64,000 bases of DNA from contig CACDVH010000001.1 in the NCBI GenBank assembly GCA_902556205.1, forward strand, positions 186,001-250,000. Reading direction: 5' to 3'. The stretch is from an uncultured Gammaproteobacteria bacterium (GTDB lineage Bacteria; Pseudomonadota; Gammaproteobacteria; PS1; Pseudothioglobaceae). The notes beneath the pieces are model-generated. The model did not search any database. It saw nothing but the letters and a program-made list of their open reading frames with translations, and was not told where the DNA came from. Each line of letters begins with the position of its first letter. The stretch's first letter is position 1. This document shows, one piece after another, positions 1-9,114 of this stretch. Both the position numbers and the translations under genes were made by a program.

Positions 1-329
1 GCGATGCTGTTTCAGATGATGAGGTTTCTATTGGAGGTTTAAAGCTAAAAGTAAATACAAAGTTACCAGACTCTCAAAAAAGTAATTTAAAGCTTGGCAT
101 ACGCTCTGAGTATATCAATGTAGTGAATAAGAAATCAGAAAATACAGTTGAAGCTAATATAAATTTAGTTGAAGATTTTGGTAACTATAAGCTCATTTCT
201 GCAACTAATGATAATATTCAAATTAAAGTAAAAGTAAAGAGAGAAAGCGTCATTCCTGAAGATAAAATTTTGCTAGAAATTCCACCAGAGCACTGCTGTA
301 TTTATAATAATGAAGAGCTAGTAGAATAA
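1..329 (+). CDS. ABC transporter ATP-binding protein, C-terminal fragment (TOBE domain)
   Basis: The frame is open from base 3 to a TAA at 327-329, so the gene is cut by the window's left edge; the ATG at 123 is internal. The visible ~108 residues contain LGIRSEY, the typical start of the C-terminal TOBE/OB-fold of MalK/UgpC/PotA-type importer ATPases. The Walker motifs lie outside the window. By family, it would energise uptake of a small solute. Given the neighbouring methylated-amine genes, a betaine- or polyamine-like substrate is possible, but nothing visible fixes it. It is convergent with the next gene, 1 bp away. Confidence 0.7.
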   Translation, partial: DAVSDDEVSIGGLKLKVNTKLPDSQKSNLKLGIRSEYINVVNKKSENTVEANINLVEDFGNYKLISATNDNIQIKVKVKRESVIPEDKILLEIPPEHCCIYNNEELVE

Positions 330-330
330 G

Positions 331-1683
331 TTATTTTTCTTTCCCTGCCATCAGTTCTTTCCAGCGCATATAGCTATTAACCCCAAACCACATGAATGGT
401 TTCGGCATCAGTTTTTTTGGCGCTTCTTCGTCAACAAAGTCGGGAATAAGGCTATTGATGGTTCCAGTTATTTTCTCGGCCGTAATGACACCAATCGCAG
501 TTCCTTTGGCAGTTCCAAGGCCATTTTGACAGCACGCAGAGTAGATGCCTTCATCCACCTCACCCTGAGCAAAGACGTTGTTAAGACTCAGGCAAAGACG
601 TCCTCCCCATGAGTAATCCATAGATACTTTATCAAGCATTGGAAAGCGAGCTTTAAATGATTCATCATGGCTATTGGCAGCAGAATTCATAAATGAATCT
701 GAGGCTTCCATGCTTGGGTTGTATGACCATCTGTTTCGAATCAGGATTCTATTGCCACCGATTCCAGCAATACGCCTGACTGAAGAGCCCATAGCATCAG
801 CTGAAGTTAATCCCCACTCTTGAGAGCCGCCCAGCATATTGGATTCATCTAAAGTTAGCTCTCTTGATAAAGATGAGTAGGTAAAAATTGTCATTAGCCT
901 ATTCTGAAAGTATCCAAATTTTTCAACTAATCCGTTGACAGCTAATATAACTTTTGGGCTTGATATTGATCCAAGATTAGTTTTAGCCTTCCATACTTTT
1001 TGTCCATCATGCACTCCTTCCTCTTCAAGAGAAATGACCGGAGAGTTTTCATAAATTGTTGTGTTGGGGTTTTTAGAGACGCCATCTGCGAGTGACTGGA
1101 TGTAAAGCGCAGGTTGCAGTATCGCTGTACCTGGTGTCCATAGACCGTTTAGATAATAATCTATTCCGGTCAGTTCTTTCATTTCTTGAGAGTCGAGCAT
1201 CTTATAGCTTTCACTCGTCTTGTCCAGGTGCTTTGCATACTCTGTATTGAAATTCACTCCTTTTGGGGTGGCTGCTGCGTTCGTTTTTCCAACCAGCTGA
1301 ATTGCCTCAGGTGGCATCTCGTATTCTTCTGAAGCATTCTTGGCAAATTCAATTGCAGAGCGATTAATCAGGGTTTGTTCACGATCTTTATCGAGGCTTC
1401 CTACGTAATCATCTGATGCTAAGTTGTGGGGTAAGTCAATCATAAAGCCCGAGTTTCTCCCAGCGGGGCCTTCTGCAATTTCACAGGCTTCGATTACAGC
1501 AATTGTTGCTTTATTATCGATTTGAATTAAACGCCTAGCCGCAGAGAGGCCCGCAAAGCCTCCGCCAATAATCAGGTAGTCGGCGGTGAGATGATCTGAA
1601 AGTTTTGGGTTAATCTTCCTTTTAGGAAGGATTTCTTTCCAGCCTGTATCACCAGGATTTTTAGGAAGCTTAATCTGACCCAT
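331..1683 (-). CDS. DadA-like NAD(P)/FAD-dependent amine oxidoreductase
   Basis: A 450-residue flavoprotein. The N-terminal Rossmann motif IIGGGFAGLSAARRL (about residues 37-51) binds the ADP part of FAD, followed by the AGRNSGF segment typical of the DAO/DadA group that includes gamma-glutamylputrescine and sarcosine-type oxidases. It probably oxidises a secondary or N-methylated amine, but the substrate cannot be read from sequence. It is the last gene of a leftward set beginning with the MttB-like gene and lies 37 bp after the second SDR, so it is probably co-transcribed. No signal peptide is seen; it is presumably cytoplasmic. Confidence 0.75.
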   Translation of the reverse strand: MGQIKLPKNPGDTGWKEILPKRKINPKLSDHLTADYLIIGGGFAGLSAARRLIQIDNKATIAVIEACEIAEGPAGRNSGFMIDLPHNLASDDYVGSLDKDREQTLINRSAIEFAKNASEEYEMPPEAIQLVGKTNAAATPKGVNFNTEYAKHLDKTSESYKMLDSQEMKELTGIDYYLNGLWTPGTAILQPALYIQSLADGVSKNPNTTIYENSPVISLEEEGVHDGQKVWKAKTNLGSISSPKVILAVNGLVEKFGYFQNRLMTIFTYSSLSRELTLDESNMLGGSQEWGLTSADAMGSSVRRIAGIGGNRILIRNRWSYNPSMEASDSFMNSAANSHDESFKARFPMLDKVSMDYSWGGRLCLSLNNVFAQGEVDEGIYSACCQNGLGTAKGTAIGVITAEKITGTINSLIPDFVDEEAPKKLMPKPFMWFGVNSYMRWKELMAGKEK

Positions 1684-1720
1684 TTCTAATATAATCTAAC
1701 GACAAAGTTCATAAATTCTC

Positions 1721-2467
1721 CTAGAGAGTTGGCAGGCTAATTTTTGCCATCCTGCCTCCATCAATAGTATATACCTGCCCTGTTACAAAACTTGATTCTG
1801 TTGATGCAAGCCAAGCAACTAAAGAGGCAACTTCTTCTGTTTTGCCTGTTCTATTTACTGGGTGGATACTTCCAATACTATTTCTAAATTGCTCTGAATC
1901 TGGCATCGAATTAATAAAGTCTTCGTTCAACTCGGTATCTATCCATCCTGGGGCAACTGCATTGCATCTCACATCATCCTTCCCATGGTCAACCGCTATG
2001 GCGCGCGTAAGTCCATGAAGTCCAGCCTTACTTGCACAGTAGGATGCGTGATTCGGATTAGCGCCAATACCTTCAATTGAACCAATATTTACAATAGAGC
2101 CTTTAGACTTGATCAGAAAAGGCATGCAAAACTTCGTCAGTAAAAAAGGAGCTGTAAGATTAACAGCTAAAGTCTGATTCCATTCTTCAAGAGAAGTATC
2201 AAGAATTGATGACTCTTTCATCATTCCAGCATTGTTAATTAAAACATCAATACGACCATACTTTTTAATAATGGCATCAATGCTCGTAGAGCAGTCTTGC
2301 TCTTTGCTTAAATCAAACTCAAAAGAATCAAAGAGGCTTGAATGACCTCTTTGAATAGCGCACACGATTGCACCTTCATTTTTGAGTCGCTCTGCGCAGG
2401 CTAAACCAATACCTTTTGTAGCCCCAGTAATAACAACAACTTTATTAGTAAACCGCTTTTCCACCAT
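1721..2467 (-). CDS. Short-chain dehydrogenase/reductase (second of a tandem pair)
   Basis: A 248-residue classical SDR. The cofactor motif TGATKGIG is at about residues 15-22, the NNAG motif near 80, and the catalytic YCASK (Tyr/Lys) near 152-156. It interconverts an alcohol and a ketone using NAD(P)H; the substrate is unknown. The start codon lies inside the end of the upstream SDR gene (23 bp overlap), which indicates translational coupling. The two SDRs are clearly different proteins rather than a recent duplication. It probably acts with the MttB-like protein and the FAD oxidoreductase in one pathway. Confidence 0.85.
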   Translation of the reverse strand: MVEKRFTNKVVVITGATKGIGLACAERLKNEGAIVCAIQRGHSSLFDSFEFDLSKEQDCSTSIDAIIKKYGRIDVLINNAGMMKESSILDTSLEEWNQTLAVNLTAPFLLTKFCMPFLIKSKGSIVNIGSIEGIGANPNHASYCASKAGLHGLTRAIAVDHGKDDVRCNAVAPGWIDTELNEDFINSMPDSEQFRNSIGSIHPVNRTGKTEEVASLVAWLASTESSFVTGQVYTIDGGRMAKISLPTL

Positions 2468-3212
2468 TAATCTCCACTAAGGATCCACAAATATATCGAG
2501 CTTCATCTGAACTTAGAAAAGCCACAACATCAGCAATCTCCTCTGGTTCAGCAATATGGCCAATCGGAACGGATTGATTTAATTCTCTCATAGCATCATC
2601 AGGATTTAATCCTCTGATCTCAAAGCCCGTTCTCAGCATTGGCGTATTGACTTCATTTGGACATACTGCATTAATCCGAATGTTTTGATGTGCGTGATCT
2701 CTACCCAAACATTTTGTCATCGCCGCCAAGGCCGCTTTTGTCGTGCAGTAAATCAGATGATTTGGTCCCGGATTAATTCCCCAGCATGATGAAATATTCA
2801 CGATAGAGCCCCCACCAGAGTCTATCATAAGGGGAATCGATGCTCGAATTAATCTAAACGGAGCCTCAACATTAATCTTCATAGAAAGCTCATAATCCTC
2901 ATCACTGGTTTGAGTAATATCACCACGCCTCATTAAGCCAGCATTATTAATGAGTATATCAATGCTACCCAGTTTTTCTTTGACCTCATTGGCAAGGTTA
3001 TCAGAATAATTTTGATCCAAAAGGTTGCCAGGGAATGCCATTGCCTTTCCACTACTTTGATTGATTTCATGAACAAGTTTGTTAGCCGCATCTTCGTCTT
3101 TATCAGCAATTGCTAGAGTCAAGCCTTGCCGTGAATATTTATTGACTATAGCTTTTCCAATACCGCCATTGGCACCAGTCACAAGAACAACATTTGATTT
3201 ATCTTTGCCCAT
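2445..3212 (-). CDS. Short-chain dehydrogenase/reductase (first of a tandem pair)
   Basis: A 255-residue SDR with TGANGGIG near residues 13-20, NNAG near 90, an active-site Ser in the NISSCW segment and YCTTK as the catalytic Tyr/Lys. It starts 3 bp after the MttB-like stop codon and overlaps the next SDR by 23 bp, so the four leftward genes look like one operon. The family oxidises or reduces hydroxyl or keto groups with NAD(P). No residue pattern seen here identifies the substrate. Confidence 0.85.
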   Translation of the reverse strand: MGKDKSNVVLVTGANGGIGKAIVNKYSRQGLTLAIADKDEDAANKLVHEINQSSGKAMAFPGNLLDQNYSDNLANEVKEKLGSIDILINNAGLMRRGDITQTSDEDYELSMKINVEAPFRLIRASIPLMIDSGGGSIVNISSCWGINPGPNHLIYCTTKAALAAMTKCLGRDHAHQNIRINAVCPNEVNTPMLRTGFEIRGLNPDDAMRELNQSVPIGHIAEPEEIADVVAFLSSDEARYICGSLVEINGGKAVY

Positions 3213-3215
3213 AGT

Positions 3216-4757
3216 TTAATGCTCCTGATTGAGCGCTTCCATTTTGGGAATTGTTGTTTCCCTTTTAGCAATGTAATCCAATAGCTCCTCATCTTTAGCT
3301 TGATCCAGCTTAGGCTCTTGATAATCTTCAAGTAGTTTTTTTGCCCCTTCAAGTCCTCTTTGAATTGTATCTTTACTTCCATCAGCCTGCCATTGCTCAA
3401 CAGAATTATTGTCAAATAGTTTAGGCATAAAAAAGGCCCTTTGAAAGTTCTCCATTGTATGCTGATGACCCAGGTAATGACCACCAGGACCTACATCCCT
3501 AATTGCAGCTAGGCCTTCCTCAAAGTCATCCCATCGAACTCCTTCAGCCATTCTATATCCCATTTCACACTGCTCTGCATCCACCACAAACTTTGCCATT
3601 GAGCAGTGCATTCCTGCCTCGTTCCATCCAGCAGAATGCCAGATATAGTTAGCTCCTGATAAAAGAACAGCCATCATTGTTGATGCACTCTCATATCCTG
3701 ATTGAGCATCAAATACTTTTGAGCCGCCCAAAGTATTTGAGCTTCTCCAAGGGACCTTATAATGCCTTGCCATTTGACCAATCATAAAATTCATCAAAGA
3801 GATTTCGGGCGTTCCAGCCATTGGAGCACCAGACTGCATTGATACAGTGGCTAAATAATGACCATAGATCGCAGGCGCTCCTTTTCGGATAACCTGAGTG
3901 TAAGCGAGCGCTGATAAAGCTTCCGCATTGACCTGAGCTACGGTTGGAGCAACACTTGCTGGAGTGTTGGCACCCCCAAGAACAAAAGGAGAGCAGAGCA
4001 CTGGCTGATTGTGGGCAGAAAAAACTCTCAGTGCTGAGAGCATAGTTTGATCCCAAACAAGCGGAGAGTTTCCATTGATGTTTCCAGTAACAACTGCATG
4101 ACTATCTATGAACTTTTCTCCAAAGAGAATCTTGCACATCTCAATCACATCTTCAGCATTCTTGCCACTACTAGTCATCCCCATAAAGGTTTTATCGGAG
4201 TGTTTCATGGATGAATAAGTGATTCTTAGATGCCTATGAGAAATTGCATGATCCATGGGTTCAACGATGTGATGGGCGCTTGAATGAATGGCAGGCAGCA
4301 TGTGGGAAAGCTTATGAAAATTAGCAAGGTCATCCAGCGTTGGAAGACGCCTATTATTTTCTAGATCGGTGAGGAAAGGCGCCCCTGTCATTGGGACAAA
4401 TATAGAGTTATTACCGCCAATTTCTAGCGATTTTTCAGGATCACGCGCATGCATTGTGATGCTTTCTGGGATAGACGCTATTAGTTCACGAATGAGGCCT
4501 CTATCAAAGCGAACTCGCTCACCCTCAACATCAGCACCCGCTTCTTTCCAATGCTCTAGTGCGATAGGGTCATGAAATTCAACGCCAACCTCCTCAAGAA
4601 TGGACAATGAAGCATCATCCATTTTCTCAATCTGCTCCTCATTCATCGGCTCTGTAAGAGGAATATTCCTCTTCAGAGTGGGGAGCATTTCAATTTTGAC
4701 TTTCAGACGGTCAGATCTTCTTGCTGCTCGACCAAGTCTTTCTGCAGGGGTTGACAT
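3216..4757 (-). CDS. Trimethylamine methyltransferase family (MttB-like), non-pyrrolysine
   Basis: A 513-residue protein of the MttB/COG5598 superfamily. Family-like features include the N-terminal LTEPMNEEQIEKMDDASL and EEVGVEFHDPIAL segments and the Gly/Ala-rich barrel region (GGANTPAS, TGAPFLTD). True MttB has an in-frame amber codon for pyrrolysine; this frame is read through with sense codons only. It therefore belongs with the non-Pyl group, whose characterised members (such as MtgB) demethylate quaternary amines to a corrinoid protein. No corrinoid-binding protein gene is visible here, so the methyl acceptor is unclear. It is first in a leftward operon with two SDRs and an FAD oxidoreductase. 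Confidence 0.85.
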   Translation of the reverse strand: MSTPAERLGRAARRSDRLKVKIEMLPTLKRNIPLTEPMNEEQIEKMDDASLSILEEVGVEFHDPIALEHWKEAGADVEGERVRFDRGLIRELIASIPESITMHARDPEKSLEIGGNNSIFVPMTGAPFLTDLENNRRLPTLDDLANFHKLSHMLPAIHSSAHHIVEPMDHAISHRHLRITYSSMKHSDKTFMGMTSSGKNAEDVIEMCKILFGEKFIDSHAVVTGNINGNSPLVWDQTMLSALRVFSAHNQPVLCSPFVLGGANTPASVAPTVAQVNAEALSALAYTQVIRKGAPAIYGHYLATVSMQSGAPMAGTPEISLMNFMIGQMARHYKVPWRSSNTLGGSKVFDAQSGYESASTMMAVLLSGANYIWHSAGWNEAGMHCSMAKFVVDAEQCEMGYRMAEGVRWDDFEEGLAAIRDVGPGGHYLGHQHTMENFQRAFFMPKLFDNNSVEQWQADGSKDTIQRGLEGAKKLLEDYQEPKLDQAKDEELLDYIAKRETTIPKMEALNQEH

Positions 4758-4929
4758 ATCGCCATTAAACTATAAATACAATAAAAGTATCGTAGATTAA
4801 TTATTTACTTAATGCAACAGTTTTTTTTCATAGAAAGGTGAAAAATACTATATCTACTAAAATGCTTATATTCTTGATATATCAATAATTAAGAGTAAAA
4901 TTTACCATTTTGAAAAATGAATTAAAATA
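4758..4929. promoter_or_regulatory. Divergent promoter region with 12-bp palindrome
   Basis: This 172-bp AT-rich space separates the divergent MttB-like and aldehyde dehydrogenase operons and must hold both promoters. It contains the perfect palindrome TTGATATATCAA at 4874-4885, 45 bp upstream of the rightward start codon, which is a candidate operator for one regulator controlling both arms. No regulator gene lies adjacent. No confident -35/-10 pair was assigned. Confidence 0.45.
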
Positions 4930-6378
4930 ATGTCTAATCTTTCTAATAACTTCATAGCGGGCGACTGGGTTAAAGGTGCAAGTTCAATATCGAATATTAA
5001 CCCATCAAATACAAATGATGTCATCGGAGAATTTGCTCAAGCTAGCAGTGCTCAATTAGAGGATGCTCTTAATTCGGCGCAGGTTGCACAAAGACAGTGG
5101 GCTGCAACGGGATTGGAGCAGCGTCAAGCCGTATTAATGAAGATTGGTGAAGAGATGATGGCGCGGAGTGCTGAGCTTGGTGAGCTACTATCTAGAGAGG
5201 AAGGCAAGCCTGTGGCAGAAGGCAAGGGAGAGGTTTATAGAGCAGGTCAATTTTTTACCTACTACGCTGCTGAAGTTTTAAGACAGGGCGGTGACACTGC
5301 TGATTCAGTCAGGCCAAATATTGAAATTGATGTTCGTCGTGAGCCTATGGGAACTGTGGCAATTATCTCACCATGGAACTTTCCAACTGCAACTGCGAGC
5401 TGGAAAATTGCGCCAGCACTAGCCTTTGGAAATGCAGTTATTTGGAAGCCTGCTAATTTAACTCCTGCGAGTGCAGTGGCCTTAACTGAGATCATTTCAA
5501 AACAAGACATTCCAAAAGGTTTATTTAGCTTGGTGATGGGATCTGGATCATCAATCGGCCAATCATTAGCTGAAAGTCCTAAAGTGCACGCAATAAGCTT
5601 TACTGGTTCTTATGATGTGGGCCTTCAGATAGCTAGTGCAGCGTCAAAAAATTTAACTAAATTTCAGTTAGAGTTGGGCTCTAAGAACCCTCTCGTTGTA
5701 ATGGATGATGCAGATATGGATGTTGCAGTTGCAGCAGCAACAGCGGGTGCTTTTGGTTCTACTGGTCAAAAATGTACCGCTTCATCAAGGTTGGTCGTTC
5801 ATGCCTCCATCCATGATGAGTTTGTTGAACGCATGAGTCAATCCACTTCAGCTCTTAAGGTTGGAGATGCTCTTCAAGAGGGAACCCAAATTGGTCCAGC
5901 TGCAAGTCAGCAACAACTTGATTCTAATCTTAAATATATGGCATTAGCTAAAGAAGAAGGCTGTGAAGTCGTCTGTGGTGGTGAAAAACTTGAGCTAGAT
6001 AACCCTGGTTTTTATATGCAGCCAGCCTTATTAATTGGGGGAAATAACTCAATGAGGGTTAATCGGGAAGAGCTTTTTGCGCCTATGGCATGTGTGATTA
6101 AGGTTGCGGACTATGATGAGGCATTATCAGTTGCAAATGACACAGACTTTGGACTAGTTTCAGGGATTATCACCCAGTCATTGTCTACAGCAAGCCACTT
6201 TAGAAGGAATGCAGAGAGTGGATGCGTTATGGTTAATCTTCCAACTGCTGGAACAGACTATCATGTCCCGTTTGGCGGTAGAAAAAATTCAAGTTTTGGT
6301 CCTAGAGAGCAAGGTTCATATGCTAAAGAGCTTTATACACAGGTCAAAACCTCTTATATTTTTAGCGGTAATCCATAA
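4930..6378 (+). CDS. NAD(P)-dependent aldehyde dehydrogenase
   Basis: A 482-residue ALDH-superfamily enzyme oxidising an aldehyde to a carboxylate. It has the SPWNFP cofactor segment (about 142-147), the general-base Glu in LELGSKNP (E248) and the nucleophile Cys in TGQKCTASS (C282). It resembles succinate- or ketoglutarate-semialdehyde and betaine-aldehyde type dehydrogenases, but the substrate is not determined. Its stop overlaps the start of the dipeptidase-like gene (TAATG), so the two are translationally coupled. It is the first gene of the rightward operon facing the MttB-like cluster. Confidence 0.9.
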   Translation: MSNLSNNFIAGDWVKGASSISNINPSNTNDVIGEFAQASSAQLEDALNSAQVAQRQWAATGLEQRQAVLMKIGEEMMARSAELGELLSREEGKPVAEGKGEVYRAGQFFTYYAAEVLRQGGDTADSVRPNIEIDVRREPMGTVAIISPWNFPTATASWKIAPALAFGNAVIWKPANLTPASAVALTEIISKQDIPKGLFSLVMGSGSSIGQSLAESPKVHAISFTGSYDVGLQIASAASKNLTKFQLELGSKNPLVVMDDADMDVAVAAATAGAFGSTGQKCTASSRLVVHASIHDEFVERMSQSTSALKVGDALQEGTQIGPAASQQQLDSNLKYMALAKEEGCEVVCGGEKLELDNPGFYMQPALLIGGNNSMRVNREELFAPMACVIKVADYDEALSVANDTDFGLVSGIITQSLSTASHFRRNAESGCVMVNLPTAGTDYHVPFGGRKNSSFGPREQGSYAKELYTQVKTSYIFSGNP

Positions 6379-7364
6379 TGTCTCATCCTTCATTATTTAT
6401 TGATGCGCTTCAATACAATAATTGGAGTGAGGAAATCTTTAAGCAAATTAATCAAGGTGGACTGAGCGCTGTTCACGTTACTATTTGTTACCATGAAGAC
6501 TTTCAAGAGATGGTGCAAAATGTGATTAACTGGAACCGTCGTTTTGAAGATTTCTCGAATTTGATTTTCCTGGGTCGAACAGCGGCCGATGTAGTCAAGG
6601 CCCAGAAAGAAGGAAGGACAGCTATATTTTTTGGTTTTCAGAACTGCTCACCGATTGAGGACGATATTGGTCTTGTCGAAGTATGCCACCAGCTTGGTGC
6701 AAGATTCATGCAGCTAACCTATAACAATCAAAGCCTACTAGGAACTGGTTGCTACGAAGAGAATGATCCTGGAATTACTAGAATGGGTAAACAGGTCATC
6801 AAAGAAATGAATCGTGTTGGTTTAGTGGTTGATATGAGTCACTCTGCCGAAAGGTCAACTCTTGAGGCAATAGAAATCTCAGAACGCCCAATTGCAATCA
6901 CTCATGCCAATCCAACTTTTTGGCATCCTGCTTTGAGAAATAAGTCAAATGAAGTTCTTAAAGCGCTTGGAGAGAGTGGAAGTATGCTTGGATTTTCTGT
7001 CTATCCACATCATCTCAAGGATGGATCTGATTGCACATTAGAAAGTTTTTGTAATATGATTGCTGATACAGCTGATATTATGGGCGTTAAAAATATTGGG
7101 ATTGGTACCGACCTTTGTCAAAATCAGCCTGACAGCGTGGTTGAGTGGATGAGAAATGGCACGTGGACCAATGATCGTGATTATGGTGAAGGGTCAGCAA
7201 GTTTTGCTGGCTTTCCAGACCAGCCTGAGTGGTTCAGAGACAATCGTGATTTTGTAAATATTGCAACAGGACTTCGTTCTGTTGGTTTTTCAAATGATGA
7301 TGTTGATTTAGTGATGGGCAAAAACTGGTTAAATTTTTTCGAATCCTCGTTTGAATCTTTATAA
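6378..7364 (+). CDS. M19 (renal) dipeptidase-like protein, divergent metal site
   Basis: A 328-residue protein of the membrane-dipeptidase (M19) fold. Recognisable parts are GFQNCSPIEDDIGLVEV, YNNQSLLGTGCYE, DMSHSAE and ITHAN, the last two carrying the conserved metal-binding His residues. The usual N-terminal HxD zinc motif (DGHND) is replaced by DALQY, so two canonical ligands are absent. From memory, the M19 homologue next to dimethylglycine dehydrogenase genes in Pseudomonas (PA5396) shows the same GTGCYE signature and lacks HxD, which would place this in a methylated-glycine-linked subgroup of unknown activity. There is no signal peptide, so it is cytoplasmic. It is coupled to the upstream ALDH gene. 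Confidence 0.8.
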   Translation: MSHPSLFIDALQYNNWSEEIFKQINQGGLSAVHVTICYHEDFQEMVQNVINWNRRFEDFSNLIFLGRTAADVVKAQKEGRTAIFFGFQNCSPIEDDIGLVEVCHQLGARFMQLTYNNQSLLGTGCYEENDPGITRMGKQVIKEMNRVGLVVDMSHSAERSTLEAIEISERPIAITHANPTFWHPALRNKSNEVLKALGESGSMLGFSVYPHHLKDGSDCTLESFCNMIADTADIMGVKNIGIGTDLCQNQPDSVVEWMRNGTWTNDRDYGEGSASFAGFPDQPEWFRDNRDFVNIATGLRSVGFSNDDVDLVMGKNWLNFFESSFESL

Positions 7365-7371
7365 TAAATTT

Positions 7372-9114
7372 ATGGCTAGTGAATCTGTATTAATTGATCT
7401 TGAATCTGATTTTATGAGATCACCTGAAAAGGTTATGCGTCTTGATAGAATGGGCTCTTCATTTCCTACTCGGTTGAGCTTTATGCGAACTTTGATTAGG
7501 CGAATGTCGCGGGAAAATTGGAAGTTTGAAAGAACGCGCCGGGAAGTTGATAAGGATGGTTATGGCTTAAGCATTTATTCGGTTACTACTCCAAATAGAA
7601 CTTACTCATTGGTTGGCTTTACACAAGAAATACCAGCTGACATGAGAACGGATAGAGTTATCGCAGAAGTTTGGGATGCAACTTTTAACCTTTTTGATGG
7701 TGTGCCAACTCAAGAGGATATTGATTATTTAGCACAAAATACACCTAAGCAAGAAGGCGGTCGTTACAGACCAAGTGAGCTTGCTTTGGCGAGGGCCAAT
7801 AAAAGCTTAAGAGTCTTTAAAAATGCTGTTGATTCATTATCAAAAGGTCAACAACCAGATCTAGATTTATTAACTTCTGTAGGTTATTTAATGAGAACTT
7901 CAGCAGTTTATGGAAGCGGTAAGTTTGGGTGTGCAGATAGAGCTAAAATTGCTGATCGAGAAGAGTGTAAAGCGCCATTTCAAATGGAGTTACTCACTGT
8001 TTACTTAATACGTTGGTTTACGATTGACTCAGTTGAAGAGCTTGCAAAAGAAAAGGGTGGAAAAAAAGCTGTTAAATTTGATCAATCCACTCGTCAATTC
8101 ATTGGTGTTGGAAATGCAACGGGTTTGGGTATGGCACCATTTTTACTTAAGCACCCAGCATTAATCCATAACTGGGTTGTAGCAAAAGAAACTGCATTAG
8201 CAAGAGTCAGGTCCATTGAAACTGCATTACCAGGAACCCTCGAGGTTTTCCTAAAGTCTCTGCTTCAGGTTAGCCAGCATGTTGATGAATGGAGTGTTGC
8301 AGATGAAGTTCAGTCTGCAAGAATTTCTCGTTTAACAGATGAAATTCAAGCTCTGAGAATGTGGTGTGAAAATGAATCAAATATATATAGACCATATCCA
8401 TGGAATGGGATCTATCAGTATGTTGAGGATAACTTTTCTTTGGAATGTCAGGAAATGATTGTCTCCTTAATTATTGAGCCACATGGGACACTTGTTGATG
8501 ATCTAGCAGATACAATGTCTACAACTATAATCCCTAAATTTCAGGCTGATATGACTTTATCTCACTTGAAAGAAGTTGTTGCGGATGTGTATAAGTGGGC
8601 GACAACCATTGACTTTTCATTAGAAGAGTCTCAACACCATTTTTGGTACTATTCTGAAGATAAATTAGAGCCCAGATTCGGTTCTAAAGGGGTCGATGAT
8701 GGGGTTGATCAAGAAATGCCACTAGCAATTGGACGTGATGTCCATGATTTAAACGAAGTCCTTCAAGGTATTGATGAGGATATGTCTATTGGAGAGTTTG
8801 CAATGATGCATCCTCAGTTTAGGCATATTATTCGAAGGGTTCAAAATACTTTTGAAAGGCCTTACTCCGAAGTTCAAGATAACTTACTAAGTGAATCTAT
8901 GAGACCGCTAGATTTATTACGATTTAAGTTAGCATTCTTTGGAGCGTCAAAGTTTGATCCAAAGTCAGATTTATGGACTCGAATTTCAATGTACCAAGGG
9001 GCACCAATGCCTGACCAGTTGTCGGAGCCAAATCACGATTGTTGGTCATTTCCTATAGCTGGAAAATCCCAGTCTTATCCGTGTATAAATTGCACATGTC
9101 GAAAAACGGTTTAA
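7372..9114 (+). CDS. Large uncharacterised protein (about 580 aa) with Cys-rich C-terminus
   Basis: I do not recognise this family. The ATG at 7372 is preferred; a TTG at 7351 inside the dipeptidase gene would add seven residues. The protein is mostly charged and helical in character, with no signal peptide or clear membrane segment, and no P-loop, Rossmann or metal-hydrolase motif was found. It has an unusual C-terminal tail, PCINCTCRKTV, with three Cys in five residues that could bind metal or form a redox centre. It lies 7 bp after the dipeptidase-like gene and overlaps the DUF3726-like gene by 19 bp, implying a shared role with both. Codon use looks like that of its neighbours. Confidence 0.8.
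   Translation: MASESVLIDLESDFMRSPEKVMRLDRMGSSFPTRLSFMRTLIRRMSRENWKFERTRREVDKDGYGLSIYSVTTPNRTYSLVGFTQEIPADMRTDRVIAEVWDATFNLFDGVPTQEDIDYLAQNTPKQEGGRYRPSELALARANKSLRVFKNAVDSLSKGQQPDLDLLTSVGYLMRTSAVYGSGKFGCADRAKIADREECKAPFQMELLTVYLIRWFTIDSVEELAKEKGGKKAVKFDQSTRQFIGVGNATGLGMAPFLLKHPALIHNWVVAKETALARVRSIETALPGTLEVFLKSLLQVSQHVDEWSVADEVQSARISRLTDEIQALRMWCENESNIYRPYPWNGIYQYVEDNFSLECQEMIVSLIIEPHGTLVDDLADTMSTTIIPKFQADMTLSHLKEVVADVYKWATTIDFSLEESQHHFWYYSEDKLEPRFGSKGVDDGVDQEMPLAIGRDVHDLNEVLQGIDEDMSIGEFAMMHPQFRHIIRRVQNTFERPYSEVQDNLLSESMRPLDLLRFKLAFFGASKFDPKSDLWTRISMYQGAPMPDQLSEPNHDCWSFPIAGKSQSYPCINCTCRKTV

Noticed and set aside
3216-4757. Pyrrolysine-type MttB
   Set aside because: The whole frame is sense codons with an ordinary TAA end; no internal amber codon is needed to reach normal length.
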